DNA from: Notospermus geniculatus | Lineage: Eukaryota > Nemertea > Pilidiophora > Heteronemertea > Lineidae | Length of the DNA: 64,000 bases | Reading direction: 5' to 3' | Assembly (NCBI GenBank): GCA_002633025.1 | Contig: NMRB01000674.1 | Location: 97,683 to 161,682, forward strand | Notes under the pieces: model-generated | What the model was told of the DNA's origin: nothing | The model's database searches: none | What the model saw: only the letters and a program-made list of their open reading frames with translations | In this document: positions 49,094-60,160 of the stretch, piece after piece | Numbering within the stretch: position 1 is the first letter of the stretch | Layout: every line of letters starts with the position of its first letter | Translations under genes and position numbers: made by a program

Positions 49094-52000
49094 ATGTCGA
49101 TCCAGTATGCTGCTGACGATATTGAGCAAATGGAGCGTGACCGCGGGGAAGTTCCTCCACCTGTAATTAACCAGCCCATTGGAGAGAACTCTACAGGACC
49201 CTCCGTAATTACCGGTATACAATCGGATGAAACCCAGAGGTTACCTCGGATTCGTGGTTCAACCATGATAAGAAAAACTAGGGAGACTTTTCACAATAGG
49301 TGGCCATTTTCGATAGGAGTGGCAGAAATATTCTTTGGATTTTTAACACTAGCTTTAGGTGAGTGGGTTGGATCTTTTGGCAGTACAGTTTTGTCCACAA
49401 ATAGTAGATGTTGTGGCAGCATGATGTGCAGTTCTTCACATGTTTGCATCCCATAATTTCAGGCAGAGCCAAGGAATCCCAGAGATTATAGACTAGAATA
49501 GAGGGGCACAGATTTCGATTTTAATCCAGCCATTCTGTGCTAATCCTTAACTTTCGCCAACCCGCAATTTAGAGCTTTGGTTGTGGCACTTGCCATAGTC
49601 CAAAATGCTGAGACACTGTTCATGTTTTGCAGGAACCGTAGAAGCAATTGTTCTTCCATTAGCTCTTGATATGACAGGCCACAAGGGGATCTCGTTGGAC
49701 AAGTCAAATGCCTTTGGAGTTGGAATGTGGACAGGTGCAATGGTGAGTATGGATTTCCAAGTGTTATTGGAGAATTTTGACATACAAGAACCTCCATCAC
49801 TCTGCATCCAAAAGTTGTGGCGTAGCAAATCAGACACACATCGGAGCCTAGCACTGATGGTCAGCTCGGCTGCCTGTAATTGTAAACTGCAGATTGAGAT
49901 TATTTTAGTACAAACAAATTTCACTTTCTTGCAGTTAATCATGACTGGGTCTCTGGCTGTTCGGGCGTCCAGAACAAAACGTGCGACAACGGTGTATCGC
50001 TTTTACCTCATCACGAGCTTATGTCTTCTTGTGTACGGCATAGCAATCGTTTTAATCATCATAGGATATAGTCGGGGATGGACACCAAATACAAAAGACT
50101 CAGTAAGTACAGTGGACTCATCATTGTCGTGGTATAGGGTCTTGGGTTCGTATCCCACTGTGGCGTGAGATTTTCGGCAAGTCTCTTTACCTTTTCATTT
50201 AAACATATTTATTATGAATCCATCAGATATACATCTTTGAAGTAAGAATATACATGTAGGGATACAACAGAAGGCTCTTTACCTTGCTGGCCTCTCTCCA
50301 CCCAGGTGTATAATGGATACCAGTCGGAAATGCTCAGACAGTAGCGCTGAATGAGCAGCTCATCTGAGTTCTACTGAAAGGTTTCAGGATAGACGGGGGT
50401 TAAAGTGTAAAGTCGGATGACACCTCTACCGTTGTTGGTATCAGACTATAAACCCCAAATATAACTTCAACATTTACTTGGGTTGGGTTGGACCAAGGGC
50501 GGTGGCAGTAAGAACGGACTAGACAAGGATGACCTCACAGGGGACAACTTGCTAATTTCGAGACCTATTTTGCCACTCATTACAGGCGCAGATCCAAGGG
50601 GGGCGCACCCGCCGCACGCCCCCCTTTCGGCCAAAAAATCTTTAAAATCGACCGTGAAATTCTGAAATTTGGAGCAAATCATTGAAATTCACCGCAGATT
50701 TCAATGTTTCTAGCACAGTGCGCCCCCTCTTTCCCGAAATCCTGGATCCGTCCCTGCATTACTTCTCTTCTATTTCAGTTGGAATCAGTATTATATAAGG
50801 TGCACACCATCATGTCTGTGACGGTCTTCATTGGTTTGCTCCTGGCGCTGGTGGCGTTTATCAATTACTATGAAGACGTCTGGTTCGGCGAGCTTCAACT
50901 CTGCCGGCGATGTGGGAAAATATTCCTCCCTTGTATTTGTCCGAAGGTAAATATTGACGGATTTCATCAAACGAAGCTCAGGATGACGATATTAACTGAA
51001 CACAGGAGCAGAATATGTCAAAGTTGTTTTCATTTGCCTCATAAGTATGGTAAAATAAACTAACAGTGCTGCTCCACATGAGCGTTTTCTCGTGCGAGTT
51101 GACTTTTGCCCCTGTCAATGGAAACTTCACTAATTGTCGGTTCCTTATAATTTACACTGAGACAAATAGTATATTCTCTATCACGTCTATGGTTGAGCTG
51201 CCCATAGAAAGCCAACCTGTGAGCGTGCTCAGCTACTGTTGTCATCCTTCGATGTGTTGGACAAAATCTACCGTGAAAAGTTGAAAGATACCTTGCTGTA
51301 CTATTGCTGAGGTTGAGGACCTTTTCAGGACCAACTTGTAGTAATGTAAAATGTAATGTACATTCTGTTGATACAGTACACGATGCATTCAACCTGTGCT
51401 GACCCTAAGGATACTCCTACACAATGTCTGAGTCATGGCTGAAAATATAGGACGTCGGTTTCCGTTGTAGGATTTTTAAAGCAGCCGGCCACGGCCGTTA
51501 TACCGGCCACAGCCGTTAAGGGCCTAAAAAGTGATATTGTTTTTTTGTCATGTGACAAGAACGCTAATTGATTCTAGCAATCGTAAATCATAATTGCGCA
51601 CATTAAATTTTTTTCCACTAAAGTTTCCATCGTCAGCTTCCATGGAGGGGAGAAATGTAAGTTAGTAGTATCTGTAACATAACTGCAATCTTTTAATTCT
51701 ATGCTTGTATTACATTGTAGTATCGTTGTCCTAGTTCGTCATAAACCGGTGTCCAGTTCCACCGTGCAGCACGTTAGGAACTGGTGTCGGGGTCTCGAAA
51801 CCGGAAGTGTGGTCGGAATTCCTACCAGGCAGGATGCGCGCGCATCAGTTAGCAGACCTGTACATCATGCCTACATCGTGTACATCTGTGTGCAGCGCTC
51901 TAACGGCAAGCTACAGGAGTCGAAATGAGATAGCAGGGTGGTTTCTTCAACGGACTATCCCCAGGATGTTTAGCTAATGACACAAAACATCGCTGGGATA

Positions 52001-55000
52001 GGTGACTGAGTGTTTATCTCGCTGACATTCGTTGCACTACCTCGCTGAATGTTCGAAGCGAGAAATGTTGGACGCCAGACGCCATCTTGGAAACTTGGCT
52101 TCTTTGGGGAATACCTGCCGCCGATACGTCATTAGAGAAGATTCGTATTCTGATTGGACGTATTCCGACGAATCACAGCCAGAATCATGAGGGCGACAGT
52201 AGTCTCTTAAATCGTCAGATGTAGAGACTACTCTGTGGTCTAAGTTCGTCACTGCTTGATTTTAGGGTCTATAGTCCTGTGGCCCTCTTTGGAGGTTGTC
52301 CTTGGCCTTGGCACGCCCAAGTTGTGGATGTCTAATGACTGATTTGAACCAAAGGTTGACTCTGCGACCCCTGCATGTCCCGAAACATTAGGTGTGGATC
52401 TCGCATGTTAGAGGAGCATGTCATTTCATGGTTGATTGGTAAAACCCTACACCGTCTTCTCTCCTAGTCAATGCGGGTCGTCATGTCTGAATCGCCCCCT
52501 GGGGATCGTCGACTAATCACAATCCAGAAATACCGACGAATTTGAGGGTAGGCATCTCAATCCCACCTCTCTTATGACCAAATCTCTTAAAAACTGAGAA
52601 TAACCAACTAGAATTTGACCTCGCCTAGCCAGTCTAACTTGTGTGCACAGCTTCAAAACCTTTCGCTTCTTGTTTGTAGTTCATGAAGCCAGCAGCACAC
52701 CAGGAGATATCACAAGTGATCGAATCACCACCAATCGTCTAGCCAGGCACCGCCGACAAGACGATATCAGTTTTGGTAATGTTTGATAGTGGGCGACAGG
52801 GGTGGACAATTCGGTCTTCCGCGCACCCGGGACGACCGTTTTTTGAATGCGGGCGACGGCACGTGGTTACGTAGAGTAACCGCCGGACGACCAAAAATAA
52901 TCAATGTGCGGGTGACCAAATTAAATTTGTTCAGATGTTCTGGTCGCCCGCTGTCACAGTATTGAAGAGTTAAGGCGAGCATTTTTTTATTAGTTGGCTC
53001 TCGAGCTTTTTAGTGCCATTTTTCAAATCGGAGGATGGAAAAAAGAAAAAGAAAAAAATTTTTTTTTCAAGTTCTCACAGCTTCTGTTCTGGGATTGAAA
53101 GCAGGAGGATAGAAAAAAATAAAAATTTTTTTTCGAAAATAAAGAAAGTCTTGCTCATGTTTTTCACAAATACCTACCTGACAACTACTACCTATTTCAA
53201 CTCAACCCTTCAAGATTGGGACATAATTGAAAGCATGTCATGGCAGTGGTGAACGCTGTGCACGGTTGCTGTGCATAGCGCTGTACATCGACGTACGCTA
53301 CATCCACGGCGCTGCAGCTGAGATCGGCGGGCGGAATAAAAATAAAATAAAAAAAAAATTTTTTTCCAAAAAATGGTGAATATTTGCGTCGGCGGGCTCG
53401 AGAATGGCCCAAAAAAAAAATTTTTTTTTTATTCATTTTCGGCAGTTTTAGGGGTCGGCGGGCTCGAGAGCCAACTAATAAAAAAATGCTCGCCTAACTG
53501 AAGAGGTGTTGCTACCACTTTTAACATCCTTATCGGGTAATGTATTTTGCTTGCTACTATCAATGCTGTGACCACCAGACAATAGGCCTATCTTTATATT
53601 CTAGTCTTTTGGTCAGATGGGAGACCAGATTCTTTGGATTAGGAACCCAACATAGGTCTCCCAGGTCATATTTGGGAGACCACATAAAGAGCTACTGGAG
53701 TCCCACTGGGAGACCGCCTTTGAAGTGTAATTGTCCACCCCTGGGCGAGCATTGCTGGCAAGAAGATTCAACACGTCGCTGTTGAGTGCACACCTGGCGT
53801 CAACAGCTAGTTCTGTTCGGTGGCGAGGAGATCGTTTGCGATATCGCCTGGTGTCCTGCTGGCTTTAGTTTCCCAGCTCAATTTCCCTGAACACTTTCAG
53901 AGCACCCCAAAGGGTTAACCACTTCAGCACTGATTCCCAGTTCAGTGGAACTCGGCTCTCAACCTATATAATACGGCTGGTGCTGTAGTGGTTTAGGACA
54001 AGTGTTCATCAACAAAGCTGATATTTCAACCTCTTCACAGATAAGACAACAAACTAAACTTAGGGGGCCTATAATCAGGTGATTTGTCTGATAGGTATAT
54101 GTAGTGCATAGTGGAATAATTTGAGTTAATGACCTTCTTTTGGCTCCTTTAAGGTGGAGCGACACCCACTATTTATGCATCACCGTTTATGTTTGGTTTT
54201 GAAGAATAGGCCTATTATGTGTCCCACTAAACAATATCGGAGGTTAATTCACCAAAGGTCTGGGGCCATATTTACGAAGCCTTTGCAACTTTGCGTGCTC
54301 GCAAATCTATTGTAAGGCAGTCAGTGAACAATAGAGGCTATGCACTGACGTCATCAAATGATGTCATCAATGGGTATGACGCCACGTGTTGGATGGAAAA
54401 TGGACGGAGCACGTGGTCAGATGCACTGCGTCAGCATGTCACAACGTTCCATCCAACATGGCGTCACCTCGCTGATGACGTCACGTGCATTGCCTCAATA
54501 GGGCATGTGCCGCCAAACAATTGACTTGCGTGCACGCCATGTTGCGAAGGCGTCATGAATATGGCCCCAGGCAACCACCTGTCCCTGAACCAAAAAAGGA
54601 CGGTACTAAATAAGGATTCACGTCAGAGCAGGAGGAAACGAGAGTCTTTGGGAATAATCCTTGAAGTAGGCCATGCTGTGCACACGTGCCATCATGCACA
54701 CATGAAGGAAATCATCTAAGGCTGGCGGGGTGGGCCTTGTTACATAAACTGCCAGCATAGGCAGGCTGGGCCATGCCATTAAACTGGGGGTACTGTACTA
54801 TGTATGGGATCAACCTGCTATCATTAAGCTGCCATTGCAAGTGACAGGCACTGAAATCTTCTCTTAACGAGCAAAGTCCTGTTGCACATTTTAGCACAAC
54901 CATATTCAGTGCTGACCCAGTTTTATATTTTGTACTCAACACTGTTGTTGAAGTCATGTAAGATCGTTTGCTATTTTTGTCTTTTCAGTACTTATATCGT

Positions 55001-57418
55001 AGTGCCCCAGAAAGTTACTTTCTGATGTCTCTGTGTAGGTTCCTTGCATGAAAACGTTTAGTGTTAAAGCCAGCATTTGCCATGTTTACAGCAAGCCATC
55101 TGTGGCCTATCATTCATACTGCGGTGTACAGGTTGTAAGACTGAGAACAAAAAAATAAGATCAAAATCATTATTTCAACATCATGCAATTTCACAATTTC
55201 ATTTATCTCGCCCACACGCAATGGCTGTTCCAGCCTTCACCCTGTATGCCACGGCTTGCTCAGTTTATGCTTGATAAGTTCGCTTCTAGACTGCTTTTGC
55301 TGATGCAGCATGTGTGTTGCTTGCTGAACTCCTTTAGCTGTTGTTGCTGCCCGAATAACAGAGGGGTGCCTGGTTCACGAGAGTAGTGTAGGGCTCCTAG
55401 TTCACTAGAGAATAGGGTGCCTTGTTCACTATGGGATTAGTCATCCCTGGCTCTTCACGTCCATCGCATGGGACAGTAAGCCACAGTGCCTTGTACCTTG
55501 TGCCTTTGCAAGGCATGAAATAATAACATGTTTCTAAGGTGAAAGACATAGCTTCCTACCAGACTCGAACCCACGGACCCTCGCATAAGGCATCAATTGC
55601 CAGCACTCAGGGGCAGCATGCCTTAACCACAAGACCAAATCCCCATCTTCAAAAAAAGATGGTTCAATGACCCATGTTAAACGAGGCGTCCCTCAGCACT
55701 CTGCGAGTAGTCCAATCTCCGAACCCAAACAGTTTTATGTTATACAAGGGGTTTGCATGGGAAAGTAAAACTGTAAAAAAGGGGTACAATGTAATATACG
55801 TGTGTATGTTTCATAGCTAAATGCATCCCTGGCACAACATGTGTATATACTCTCCTTTTCTATTTCAGTCTAGGGACCCCCTATTTGATGATGTCCCCAT
55901 GCCTATATGAGGAGAGGTACCATATTTTCTGTGTTAGAGTCTAGCCTTTGATTCTACTGATTATTGGCAAACTTTCTTCTACGCCTCATACCACAAGCAC
56001 ATGACCCCATTTTGGGCCCCATATTGTGCAATAATATTATTGGATGGTGTGTCTAGGACTTTAAATGCACTATGTGACCTAATAATGATGCAAATTTCCA
56101 TAACGAAGTGGTGAATGTTAGGAGATGACGACTGATGATCTAGTCAGTTTTCCTTATTGTTTATTTTTGCCTTGCAGATGGACTGTGATTGCAGCTGTTG
56201 TGATGAAACAGCCACGAAGGTTAGTCAATTTTTCTGAAGGTTAGTTCAAACGCTTCCTGATTGTGACCAAAATCCTGCACAATCAGCTGTAATGGGAATC
56301 ATAAGATAAACTGTCAGGGTGGTGCAGTGGAATTATCGGCAACTGTCACTGCTGAGATTCCGGGTTCGATCCCCGGTCAGATATGATAGAGAGGCCGACT
56401 CTCTTTGAAAGCACAGGTTTTCTCCGGACACTCCGGTTTCCTCCTGCTATATTATTCAACATCAGCTGTGATGGGAATCATGGTAGACTGTCAGGGTGGT
56501 GCAGTGGAGACAGCGGCTCCTGTCACCACTGAGGTTCTGGGTTCGATCCCCAGTCAGATCCATTATTCGTGTGATAGAGGGCGACACTCTTTGACAGCAC
56601 ACGTTTTCTCCAGTCATTCCCGTTTCCTCCTCCTGTACTGCCGGTACACAAAATCTGAGCCATGCAATGAGTACAGACAGCAAACCCCCAGGGAAGTAAA
56701 TCCACACTGGCTGTGGATACTCTTGTAGTGTCTAAAGCCAGGCGTACATTGCACTTGCGACTGGAAGTAACTGATCTGATCAGTCGCTGGTGAAGTACGC
56801 GCTGCACGCACATCGCAAATTCAGCAACTCAGTAAAATTTATTTAGGAGGATCCAATCAGTCATCATGTCCTGACCGTGTACACCACACTTGCGACTGGC
56901 AGCAACTCGGGTAACATCCGTGGCGTTGAGACTCGACGAGACTAGGTTTCGTTCAGAAAACTACAACTAATCAGTCACAAGCCCGCATACCGTACATCGC
57001 AGCTACTGAACCAAACTGGGTACAACTAGTTGTTAGAACGTTGGAACATGTGCAACTCGTGGCAACTGGCGAAATCTCAGTTCCAGCGAGTGGGAAGGGT
57101 GCGTACATCGACCGTTTCTGGCGACTGATCAGTCGCCTCCAGTTCCAGGTGGATCCTCCCACTCACCACTAGCTCAGTGGCGACTAGTTGTCTCCAGTCC
57201 CAAGTGTGATGTACGCTAGGCTTAAAGAATTATATCAAAAATCGAGGAATATCCTGGCATGCACAGAATGATGTTCAACCATGAAGAAGCTGTTTTTGCC
57301 CCTCTCTGTCTCATCTAATTTTCATTCATTTAATTTTCAGAACTTGCGTGCGGTCCCAATGACCGTGCACTACGTAGTCACAAGCGGACGTGCACGTGCG
57401 ACTTCACAGCCAATTTGA
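49094..57418 (+). CDS. MS4A/CD20-like four-helix membrane protein, copy 1, six exons
   Basis: Exons 49094-49358, 49633-49742, 49935-50102, 50779-50946, 56179-56220 and 57341-57418 join in frame (phases 1, 0, 0, 0, 0) into 276 residues. Residues 1-70 are a polar N-terminus (MSIQYAADDIEQMERDRGEV, proline-rich). Helices lie near 72-98, 116-135, 147-170 and 190-211. The spacing, the AEIFFGFLTLALG first helix and the GMWTGAMLIMTGSLAV second helix with a small loop resemble the MS4A/CD20-like family, which acts in plasma-membrane signalling or chemosensing in vertebrates. After helix 4 comes a cysteine cluster (CRRCG, CICPKMDCDCSCCDE; eight Cys at 223-245). Exon 5 is only 42 bases and exon 6 ends SQPI-TGA. 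The start ATG at 49,094 follows AAA. I am sure of the gene model for exons 1-4, less sure of exons 5-6, and moderately sure of the family. Confidence 0.75.
50130..50345 (+). mobile_element. Damaged SINE in intron 3 of the MS4A-like copy 1
   Basis: Box B (CTTGGGTTCGTATCCCACTG) and the tail (GCCTCTCTCCACCCAGGTG) are present. The box A part seen in copy 2 (62,690) is deleted, and about 90 bases interrupt the middle. The insertion therefore predates the split of the two copies. Confidence 0.6.
50584..50756. mobile_element. DNA element with 6 bp target duplication, copy 1 only
   Basis: Ends AGGCGCAGATCCAAGG and CCTGGATCCGTCCCTG, flanked on both sides by CATTAC. Copy 2 has the empty site with a single CATTAC (near 63,170). 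The G-rich/C-rich sub-terminal parts (GGGGGGCGCACC / GTGCGCCCCC) also pair. A related element lies at 7952-8051. Confidence 0.8.
51190..52972. other. Intron 4 of the MS4A-like copy 1, first part
   Basis: No exon seen. It contains part of the GTTGGCTCTC-type element (about 51,068-51,222) and a short GGCCACGGCCG/CGGCCACAGCCG palindromic patch at 51,483-51,520. Confidence 0.35.
52973..53495. mobile_element. Element with perfect 33 bp terminal inverted repeats
   Basis: AGGCGAGCATTTTTTTATTA then GTTGGCTCTCGAG at the left is matched exactly at the right. Inside are repeated AAAAATTTTTTTT tracts following GGAGGATAGAAAAAA-type words. The outer flanks at 52,795 (CAGGGGTGGACAATT) and 53,730 (AATTGTCCACCCCTGG) are also complementary, suggesting this element sits inside an older one of about 950 bases. 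Confidence 0.75.
54261..54569. mobile_element. MITE with TGGGGCCATA ends
   Basis: TGGGGCCATATTTACGAAGC pairs with GCGTCATGAATATGGCCCCA. Internal pairs include TGACGCCATGTTGGATGG-type words and several TGACGTCA palindromes. An open plus-strand frame of 77 codons across it is incidental. Confidence 0.7.
55445..55650. mobile_element. Two adjoining SINE pieces in intron 4
   Basis: CTGGCTCTTCACGTCCATCG, GCCTTGTACCTTGTGCCTTT is the tail of the family seen at 24,690 and 37,290. It runs directly into CATGAAATAATAACATGTTT and a minus-strand tRNA-like SINE (GTGGTTAAGGCATGCTGCC; GGGTTCGAGTCTGGTAGG) matching 33,798-33,945. Confidence 0.65.
56281..56645 (+). mobile_element. Tandem pair of tRNA-derived SINEs
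   Basis: Two units at a spacing of about 179 bases each carry GTCAGGGTGGTGCAGTGGA (box A-like), GGGTTCGATCCCCGGTCAG or GGGTTCGATCCCCAGTCAG (box B-like), and a TTTTCTCC...CTCCTGCT tail. They lie 60 bases past exon 5 of the MS4A-like gene. A third relative is at 23,093. Confidence 0.75.
56733..57224. mobile_element. About 490 bp TIR element in intron 5
   Basis: AAAGCCAGGCGTACATTGCA and CTTGCGACTGG at the left pair with CCAGTCCCAAGTGTGATGT and ACGCTAGGCTT at the right. Many internal GCAACT / AGTTGC and GATCAGTCGC words lie in both orientations. Non-coding. Confidence 0.7.
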
Positions 57419-59005
57419 TGATCCCATTGATGGTGCTATGGTCCTTTGATGGACGAAATGTAAATAATGTACAGGAGATATAACTACTGTGAGGAGGCCG
57501 AGGAAAACCCTTCTTGTCATAAATGTAGCATGCAGCCCGACTTTCTTGGTAGATGTGAATGGTATTGTTGCCTTCTTATGCAAGGTACCCAGTCGATTGC
57601 TTGAAAGCTTGAGCTCTGTATTCAGAAAAATATGATAAGGAATCTGGCCATGTGAATCAGGCTCTACATTTGAAATCGTATAGTATCATTATATGTTGTA
57701 TATACATGCACTCACAGGCTTTATATGTACATTCGAAATTGTACACTGTCATTCTATGTTGTACATACATGCACATTTCAGTTTTTACGCAGTGTTCTTT
57801 TGTGATATACTGTGGCAGCCAGCATTATGCAGAATAATTTGTGTATAAAATAATCTATGTATAAAATATTTCAAATTTATAATATAAGAGCTTTAAATTA
57901 TCTTCAGTAATTTGAATGTGACACCATTTATGTTGGCACTTATGTTGACACTTAAGTCTCAAATTCATCGTTTGCATTGTACACGCAGATAAATGTTTGC
58001 CTAGATTCTGCTCACTGTTCTCAAAAATATGTCAAATACATGTACCGGTAGTTTGGTAGTTTCACCTGGTAGGTGGTAGGCCTACTTCCTATTTTATCAG
58101 TGCAATGAAGTGAATTTTTATTTTGAGTCATTTCAAAAACCATTTTATGTGGAGATAATTCTGGCCAAATATCTCAATGTGCTATGTATAATTATTGTTG
58201 CTGGTATCTTAGTTCAAAAGGCTCCTCAGGGGAAAAGTGTTACATGTACAATCATTTGCAAAATGGCTGGTCGACTTACCAGATATGTGAGGTTGACACA
58301 GTTGCCCACATTCCGTAGCTACACTTGAGGCAGCATGTTCACCTTTCTGTCTGCATTAGTTCGAACATTTAATTTATATAATGACTATCATGCAATAGGC
58401 AAAAGAAACAATGTGTATCATGATTATGAAACACTTCTTTGTACAGTAAAATCTGGTCAAGTTGCATTGAAACTGACTGTCAGTTAGCAAAATGTAAGAA
58501 AGTGAGAACCTACATGTATACTCAAGGTACAAGATCAGTATATTCGCAAAATAATGTACACTTCACCAAAAATAGATCCTCTCTTATCTATTTTTGACCT
58601 CACATATAATTGGCTTGTACACCCATACATGGACAAAATGACATGATGTAACACAATCTCCAATGTAGAGGTGGAGCATCTTAAAATGTTGAAGGGCACG
58701 GCACTGCGGTGGAGCTTAGATGAAATATAGTAAACACTCACTCTTCAGGTGTGCCCCAAACTCAGAGGACCATTTCAGAAAACCTGTAGGATAGGAGGAC
58801 GACTCTAGTATTAGCTATTGTGGTGTGCCTCATGATAAATGTATCTATCGTGAGTCTACTCGGACGATCAACTTCAATGTATGTTAATGTAATCACAATG
58901 TCAATTGATATTTTTGCCGATGCATGCAAACAACTTTTATATCATTAAATAACATTTGATTTTGTTAATCAGTACAGACTTGTCTTCACATCAGTCCTGG
59001 GTGTT
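57419..59005. other. 3' flank between the MS4A-like copy 1 and the REC114-like gene
   Basis: The tail ends of two convergent genes. Positions 57,660-57,790 hold an imperfect duplication (ATTATATGTTGTATATACAT / CATTCTATGTTGTACATACA). An AAAATAGAT...ATCTATTTTTGAC palindrome fragment sits at 58,566-58,601. No canonical AATAAA was noticed for either gene; TATAAAAT at 57,844 or 57,861 could serve copy 1. Confidence 0.4.
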
Positions 59006-59726
59006 TTAAGTGTCATTGGTTATCTTTTTCAACTTCTCTTCAACTTGTCCTACGAATGCAGGAAAGTTCACATCAGCCAGACAAAGGCGTATTAGTGGTT
59101 CTAACTGCTCTGTTGGTAGATTTGTCTGGGAGTATGCAAGAGGGAGGTTAATTTTTTCCAGTTTCTCAGCCATTTTATCAATCCCAACGGCACCTGTGAG
59201 TTGCATCGGTTGAGATTCTTCCTGAAAGAAATTCAACAAATTTTAGTCATTGGAAAAGGAGGCCAGTCTATTCCAACCCGTCCCAGAGTAAAAAGTTAAC
59301 CCAAGATGTACCTCAACATCATCTTTGCCCTGTTCAGCCTCCGTTGTGTCTTTCACTGTAATATAACAGGACACTCTCCTACTGAAGTCCTTGCAGTGGT
59401 CCAAACCAGAGCCCTTCTCGTCACAAGAAAATTTGATTCGAAATCTTCTATTTTCATCCCGTACTTTACAAAGGAAGAGCACGCTGTCACCTTTGGAGAC
59501 AACCCTCATCCAAGATCGTGCATCTATGAGGGAATAATCCTCCTGAAAGTAAGAAAGGCATGAATAACTGAAAGAGTGGAGTCAGTGCAGTTGTATTGCC
59601 CCAAACATTGTAATTGTACTTTGGAGTCCCTCAACAACTCACCATAATCTTGTCTGCCTCTGTAATGAGTAAATGACTAGTAGTCATGAGGGAAAGATGA
59701 AGATTATCTTGGTTGTTGTCATAAAT
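59006..59726 (-). CDS. REC114: REC114-like meiotic recombination protein, last three exons (5' part not found)
   Basis: Exons 59726-59643, 59542-59312 and 59221-59006 have CTTTCAG acceptors, GTGAGT/GTACAT donors and phase 0 joins, giving 176 residues to the stop. Exon A has IYDNNQDNLHLSLM and TEADKIM. Exon B has EDYSLIDARSWMRVVSKGDS, VLFLCKVRDENRRFRIKFSC and RRVSCYITVKDT, which parallels the PH-like fold of mammalian REC114 (its FSLIGSKNWLKIV segment). Exon C ends with LIRLCLADVNFPAFVGQVEE then KLKKIT, matching the C-terminal amphipathic helix (LL..FPAFVEEVEKELKKLT). REC114 acts with MEI4 and IHO1 to promote SPO11-dependent double-strand breaks. The N-terminal exon (tryptophan/arginine-rich before the PH-like fold) is not visible upstream. 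Confidence 0.82.
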
Positions 59727-60159
59727 CTGAAAGGAGACAATCTCAGTTGATCTACTTCTACTTTCATCACATTCATGATGCTTATTTCTTCACGTCTTGT
59801 ACCGGTACATTCAGTCCCTTCTTCACCCCTGGTTTTATTGTCTGACTCCAGAGGTGAAAACCAGACATGCTAATCATTAATACAGTTTTATCAAATGTAG
59901 GCTGCCATACGTCGGTACAGAAACTTCGCAAAAAGTTGATATTGATATATGTTCTGTGGTAGGGGAAGCTTGGGAGAGTTGGGCCACTTTTTACATTTCG
60001 GTGCATTGAGCCCATTTGGAGCGTGTGACAGAATTCCCTGGGGGTGAACCTGATACCATTGGATCTGAGCTTCCTACGTGCGGCATCAAACTTTCTCTTT
60101 ATGCAAGGGTATAGGAGTAGGAATCATTTTCCACAAGGGTGTCAATTCGGCCCAACTCT

Positions 60160-60160
60160 N
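60160..60160. other. Assembly N next to the duplication breakpoint
   Basis: A single N lies 91 bases before copy 2 of the duplicated segment begins (60,251). Single Ns also occur at 6191, 35144 and 42799. They may mark sequence ambiguities or joins. Confidence 0.7.

Larger units (their letters stand above)
47589..51189 (+). repeat. Segmental duplication, copy 1
   Basis: From CCACCTAGCGGAAGATCGTG to CTCTATCACGTCT, this segment is repeated in direct orientation at 60,251-63,897, about 12.7 kb away. The copies are over 95 percent alike outside indels. It contains the 5' flank and first four exons of the MS4A-like gene. Copy-1-private events include the element at 50,584-50,756 and about 85 extra bases in intron 2. 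Confidence 0.93.

Noticed and set aside
48568-49266. 232-codon open frame on the minus strand (and its twin at 61,470-61,865)
   Set aside because: Antisense to the 5' flank and exon 1 of the MS4A-like copies. It has no splice sites or family likeness, and the plus strand has the synonymous-only pattern.
49605-50168. 187-codon plus-strand frame
   Set aside because: Exons 2 and 3 of the MS4A-like copy 1 read through the intron between them, which happens to be open. Splice sites at 49,743 and 49,934 are preferred because copy 2 has a different intron length.
55560-55650. tRNA-like sequences here and at 23,093, 24,180, 24,880, 33,860, 37,560, 56,310, 56,490 and 62,690
   Set aside because: Box A and box B words are present but the cloverleaf does not close, and each has a shared non-tRNA tail. 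They are SINEs, not tRNA genes.
59782-60015. 77-codon minus-strand frame upstream of the REC114-like exons as its possible first exon
   Set aside because: No donor in phase 0 and no resemblance to the REC114 N-terminus. Contains the GTTGGGCCACTTTTTAC word that looks like a repeat.
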